Below, piece by piece: positions 14,211 through 17,918 of a stretch of DNA of 17,918 nucleotides; positions within the stretch are counted from its first letter, which is position 1; every line of letters starts with the position of its first letter. The stretch covers positions 1-17,918 of the forward strand of contig JAFGNE010000049.1 of NCBI GenBank assembly GCA_016927155.1. Direction: 5' to 3'. A program made the translations under genes and the position numbers. The notes beneath the pieces are model-generated. The model had not been told where the DNA came from. It ran no database searches and saw only the letters and a program-made list of their open reading frames with translations. Source of the DNA: Candidatus Peregrinibacteria bacterium (GTDB lineage: Bacteria > Patescibacteriota > Gracilibacteria > UM-FILTER-43-11).

Positions 14211-17200
14211 ATGGCACAGACAAAAACCCCCCCCTATCCTTCTTATTGCAAGAAAGGATTTTCCCTCGTTGAGCTTATCATCGTTATCGTGATCATCGGT
14301 ATCCTTTCGGGCGCCGCTTATTACGGCATTCAGCGGGTGAAGACGATGAATATGAACGATAAGATGATGGACGACCTTATCGCCATCAGTAACGCGCTGG
14401 AGCAGTACAAAAAGGATCATTTCGGCTCTTTCCCGAAACCGGCAACCGGCGGCGACCAGAACGTGCTCTGCTTTAACGCCGACGCCACCTACGCCCATGA
14501 CTGCGATTCCGCCTCCTTCCGCCAGGGGATGATCGATAACAACCTGCTTTCCAAACGCTACCTGCAGGAAGTGCCCGTAGACCCCCGCACCGGCTCCCGC
14601 TACGTGTACGGCGTGGATGCCACCGGCAAGTACTTCATGGTGGCCGGCCTTTACGAGGAAAGCGATGGCAAATGGACCGCCCGCACCGCGGATAACCTTT
14701 CCAGAGGATTCAATTTGCCTTCCCTTATTCGCGCGTACGACGGCCCCAACTTTGTAATGAACAAAGGCCCTTACCTGCCTTATAGCCCCGACCATCTTGT
14801 GATTACGGCGAGGCTGGATAATGTGAACGGGCAGGTGGAGGTGAATGGGGGCGCCAAGTCCAATACGGCGACCCTTTACAAGGGCGATATCATTTCCGCT
14901 ACAAACGGCACTGCCGACATCTACTTTTCTGACGGTTCGGTTTCCCACCTCGATACCGGCAGTGAAGTGACCATCAGCGAAGATTCCGAAGTTACCGAAA
15001 ACAAGGCCGATAGCATCATTACCCGCATTAAGCTTATCCTCGGCAAAGGCCGTATCTGGTCCAAGGTCGTCCGCCTGGCCTCCGCCTCGGAATTCTCCAT
15101 CGAAACAACCACCGCCATCGCGGGCGTGCGGGGGACGGAATTTATTATGGAAGCTTATGATAACGGCAATCCCAAAAGCGTGGTCGTGATTTCGGGGAAT
15201 GTGGATGTTTTGGATCCCGATCCGAATCTTCCCGAAGAATCAGAACCGCTCGCCGAACTTTCGGATATGCAAAAACTGGGTTTTGATGAGGAAGGCAAGC
15301 CGGGGGAAGAGGAAAATGTAACAGAGGAAGACATTCCCCCCGCGCTCTTCACGCTGAACAATAACATCCGCCCTTACCTTCTTTCCATCGCGTCCGATGA
15401 CGGCAATGGCATCATCGTCCGCATAAGGAGCATGGAGCAATGGGATTTCACCCATATCATCGCCTGCACCGGCGCTACCGGTGTGGCCGGCGGCCCGGAG
15501 CCCGTTTGCGACACGGCAAACTATTTCACAAAGCCATCTTCGTCCAACGGCGCTTATGAGTTTTCAACCGACTCCTCTTTAATAGGCCAAACTGTTGTTT
15601 TCGCTTTCGCGAAAATAAAGGACGCCGCAAACGGCATTGAAACACGCTCCGGTTATTCCCATCCCCCCGTTGGCTTTGCCGAGGATATGAATTTGACGGA
15701 GGAGCATCTGAATCCGGAGCCGGAACAGGAGGGAGCCTGGCTTTATGTTACAGGCCCTTCGGAAGTGCGCTTGCCGGAAGTGTTACCTGGGGGCACTTCT
15801 TCTTCACTCACCTTTTCGGTAAAGGCGGCTTTAATGGCTTTCGACGCCTCAAAGCTTCCGGAGGGAATGAGTGTCCAGTATAGGATAAGCGATATAACAA
15901 CAAGCCCATGCTCGCTTTCCGATAACACATACAACACAAGCGAAACGGGAGAGTTTTCAATCACCGCTTCTTCCGAAGGCGTTTGCGATTTCACCCTTTC
16001 GGCCTATCTTTTGGGTTCGCCTGACGGTTCTTCAGGGCAGCTTATGGCAAGCGCGGCCAAAACAATAACCATCCTTCCGGCCAGCCCTGCCGGCATGGCG
16101 GATTTCAGTTTTCAGGTAAACGGCACCGCGATAGCCGATACATCAAAGGAAAATCCCTACGTCCTCCCGCCCAGTGCCGTCCTGCGCGAAGTGACTCTTA
16201 CTGCCATAAAGGAAGACGCAAAAACTTACCAATGGCAAATCTCGCGCGGTTCCGTTACGCCGTCCAGCAGTTCCGCCCCAACCGCCACACTGGACCTTGG
16301 CGATGCCCTCACGGGCGAACCCGCCGAATACAAAGTTACTCTTATGGTCACCTCTGAGGATAACGTGACGAAAGTGGAAAGAAAAAGCCTGTGGGTGAGG
16401 CTGCCCATTGTCACGGCGGTTACGATGACGGGAGTAAACAGCTCCTACACCGTCGGCGAAACAATTACTCCGACATTCACCGTAACGGTTGATCCGACGA
16501 CCATCACCGCGCCAGCGCTTTATGACGCCTGCGTATGGTCTGCGGCGCCCGTGGGCAAAGTGGAAATCAATAACACCGATAACACCCTCAAAGCCATCGC
16601 CGCCACCGGTTCGGACGAAACCGTTACGCTTACCTGTCGCCTTAAGCAGATTATCGGCTTTCAGATGCCGTTCCAAACAAACCTAACCGCGACATTTACA
16701 ATCAACGCGGAGCGGGAATGTGAATTTGGAGAAGAAGAGAGTTCAACAGATGAATGTACTCCTGTTGAAAACGGTATCAATCAAAAAACAAGAACATGTT
16801 CACAGGAAGGTCAGTGGGGAGAATGGAGTGACTGTGTTATTACCTGCTATACCGGTTATATTCCTGAAAACGGAGCTTGTATTGAAGAACAGCAAACACC
16901 CATTCTCACACTTACTTCCGATCAGCCTTATTACGCGAAAGGCGCTGCAGTTGGACTAAGTATGCAAAATCTTTCACCCGAATCGGTTACCATTACATCC
17001 GTTCCTGCCGGAAAAACAGGAACTGTAACCGCAAACACATTTGTTCCCAATGATGTTGCAACATATACGCTTTCCGCGACTGGAGCGGATTCGCTTACAA
17101 TTAAGGTATGTGGTTATGCCGGCACGGACGGAAATGAGTGCTGGCTTTTAGGTGGAACGCAGCAGTCTTGTACAACAGTTTGTGACATGCTTGATGACAC

Positions 17201-17459
17201 CAGCATGGGAATCGATTTCAATTGTGAGGCTAGCGATTGGAATGTGAATAGTGCAATTTGTGCAGGATTAAATGTTAATACGTTTCAACAATTAACAGAT
17301 CCAAATGGACTAGATAACAGCTATGCGCCCTATAAAATGGCTAGTTATTGTAAGGCTAGACATAATTCACCTAATTATATCCCAAATGGTTCTGTTGCTT
17401 TATTTGGTTGTATGAACACACCCTCTGGTTCACATGCAAGAATATGTAAATGTCAATAA
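14211..17459 (+). CDS. giant type IV prepilin-like protein with FecR domain
   Basis: Starting at ATG 14211, this is a 1,082-residue protein. A class III leader of 16 residues with KK before G16 precedes FSLVELIIVIVIIGIL; cleavage is expected between G16 and F17, with conserved E21, by prepilin peptidase. Residues 17-155 resemble a type IV pilin/GspG-like pseudopilin (YLQEVPVDPRTGSRYVYG). A FecR-like domain spans about 205-335 (LYKGDII, FSDGSVSHLDTGS, TAIAGVRGTEFIM). An acidic linker (336-378) and several Ig-like beta regions follow (to about 830). A cysteine-rich insert (837-890) contains TRTCSQEGQWGEWSDC, reminiscent of thrombospondin type 1 repeats. The final about 250 residues include 11 cysteines and are encoded by AT-rich DNA. 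The frame extends upstream to 13932, but that part is antisense to the PHP gene. Typical pilins are 130-200 residues, so this is an exceptional fusion. Function is probably surface display or adhesion. Confidence 0.85.
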   Translation: MAQTKTPPYPSYCKKGFSLVELIIVIVIIGILSGAAYYGIQRVKTMNMNDKMMDDLIAISNALEQYKKDHFGSFPKPATGGDQNVLCFNADATYAHDCDSASFRQGMIDNNLLSKRYLQEVPVDPRTGSRYVYGVDATGKYFMVAGLYEESDGKWTARTADNLSRGFNLPSLIRAYDGPNFVMNKGPYLPYSPDHLVITARLDNVNGQVEVNGGAKSNTATLYKGDIISATNGTADIYFSDGSVSHLDTGSEVTISEDSEVTENKADSIITRIKLILGKGRIWSKVVRLASASEFSIETTTAIAGVRGTEFIMEAYDNGNPKSVVVISGNVDVLDPDPNLPEESEPLAELSDMQKLGFDEEGKPGEEENVTEEDIPPALFTLNNNIRPYLLSIASDDGNGIIVRIRSMEQWDFTHIIACTGATGVAGGPEPVCDTANYFTKPSSSNGAYEFSTDSSLIGQTVVFAFAKIKDAANGIETRSGYSHPPVGFAEDMNLTEEHLNPEPEQEGAWLYVTGPSEVRLPEVLPGGTSSSLTFSVKAALMAFDASKLPEGMSVQYRISDITTSPCSLSDNTYNTSETGEFSITASSEGVCDFTLSAYLLGSPDGSSGQLMASAAKTITILPASPAGMADFSFQVNGTAIADTSKENPYVLPPSAVLREVTLTAIKEDAKTYQWQISRGSVTPSSSSAPTATLDLGDALTGEPAEYKVTLMVTSEDNVTKVERKSLWVRLPIVTAVTMTGVNSSYTVGETITPTFTVTVDPTTITAPALYDACVWSAAPVGKVEINNTDNTLKAIAATGSDETVTLTCRLKQIIGFQMPFQTNLTATFTINAERECEFGEEESSTDECTPVENGINQKTRTCSQEGQWGEWSDCVITCYTGYIPENGACIEEQQTPILTLTSDQPYYAKGAAVGLSMQNLSPESVTITSVPAGKTGTVTANTFVPNDVATYTLSATGADSLTIKVCGYAGTDGNECWLLGGTQQSCTTVCDMLDDTSMGIDFNCEASDWNVNSAICAGLNVNTFQQLTDPNGLDNSYAPYKMASYCKARHNSPNYIPNGSVALFGCMNTPSGSHARICKCQ

Positions 17460-17477
17460 GCTAATAATCTCTTTTGC

Positions 17478-17918
17478 TTAATCTAGCGTTTTATCAATGT
17501 AGCTACTTTTTGTCTCCTTTGCTCCAATGCATTCGACCGTAATACGTATCACATCAAATGCAGTAGAACCAGTGGTATAAGTGAATGAGCCTGAAGTCCC
17601 ATTCAGTGTTACAGAAGAAACACTGCCTGGTGTGCCCGTTCCTGATATTTTTTCCACTGTCGCTGTACAGGAAATAGCGTTTGTGACAGAGAAATTAACA
17701 GGATAATCATTTCCTCCGCTTACACAAAATCCTTCATCTCTGGAGCAATCAATCTCCAACTCACTTATCTCCGGCTCCTTATACTCCACATCAAATGAAT
17801 CGTTCGGGCCGTTGGAGCTTTCGTTGTCGGCGGTGTCCACGGCCCTGATTTCGTAAGTGCCGTTGGCGTCATAGCCCTGATCCGGGGAAACGTCTATATG
17901 CAAATTCTTTTCCGTTAT
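17478..17918 (-). CDS. C-terminal part of a secreted Ig-like protein (5' partial)
   Basis: The frame stays open through the right edge, so the start is outside and 146 codons plus stop are visible. The fragment starts with a bacterial Ig-like/fibronectin-like strand pattern (GTYEIRAVDTADNESSNG). It continues with a second beta-rich segment containing three cysteines (IDCSRDEGFC, ISCTATVE) and a fourth in ITVECIGAKE. The Ser/Thr/Gly-rich composition and paired cysteines fit an exported protein. It ends with no TM helix or sorting motif, so any anchor would be N-terminal, as in the neighbouring surface proteins. It converges on the prepilin-FecR gene with 18 nt between stops and shares its AT-rich composition on the near side. 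No family can be named from this fragment. Confidence 0.7.
   Translation of the reverse strand: MTEKNLHIDVSPDQGYDANGTYEIRAVDTADNESSNGPNDSFDVEYKEPEISELEIDCSRDEGFCVSGGNDYPVNFSVTNAISCTATVEKISGTGTPGSVSSVTLNGTSGSFTYTTGSTAFDVIRITVECIGAKETKSSYIDKTLD

Noticed and set aside
1..17918. CRISPR arrays, tRNA or rRNA genes, insertion sequences, integrases
   Set aside because: I looked for regularly spaced repeats, cloverleaf-like segments, transposase or recombinase motifs and found none.

Overview
The window looks like chromosomal DNA from a small-genome bacterium of the Candidate Phyla Radiation (Patescibacteria). This is an inference. The clues are a protein joining a sigma-70 region 4 helix-turn-helix to HARE-type winged helices, two type IV secretion pilin-like proteins carrying a GNEE...KxKKI signature, very large PKD-domain surface proteins, compact housekeeping genes, and almost no Shine-Dalgarno sequences. 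Stop codons are TAA and TAG and no long frame is broken by TGA, so nothing suggests recoding. Base composition is mid-range over most of the window and clearly AT-rich at the right end.

Left part (1-4515): a tandem ATP-grasp ligase, cut by the left edge, converges on an hflX GTPase gene. hflX lies 29 nt downstream of a small 2Fe-2S ferredoxin gene on the minus strand. An exonuclease III-type AP endonuclease is transcribed divergently from the ferredoxin.

Middle-left part (4516-6263): a short basic 47-residue frame comes first, then two sigma-70-like promoters in tandem, then the sigma4-HARE regulator with a leader of roughly 85-190 nt. A strong intrinsic terminator follows. After it comes a gene-free stretch holding a perfect nested inverted repeat.

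Central part (6264-13330): a three-gene plus-strand surface operon. It encodes a 140-residue two-TM pilin-like protein, a 1,497-residue protein with the same membrane module followed by seven four-cysteine modules, a coiled coil and about nine PKD-like domains, and a 704-residue protein with PKD domains, two calcium-loop modules, one C-terminal TM helix and an acidic/proline-rich cytoplasmic tail.

Right part (13323-17918): a PHP-family phosphoesterase on the minus strand overlaps the end of the surface operon tail to tail. From one near-palindromic -10 region it diverges from a 1,082-residue type IV prepilin-like protein that carries a FecR domain, Ig-like regions and an AT-rich, cysteine-containing C-terminus. 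A partial secreted-type protein on the opposite strand ends 18 nt beyond it and runs off the right edge.

The window therefore reads as housekeeping genes beside a dedicated cell-surface locus. The most unusual content is the fusion of two different pilin-type membrane anchors to very long extracellular stalks.
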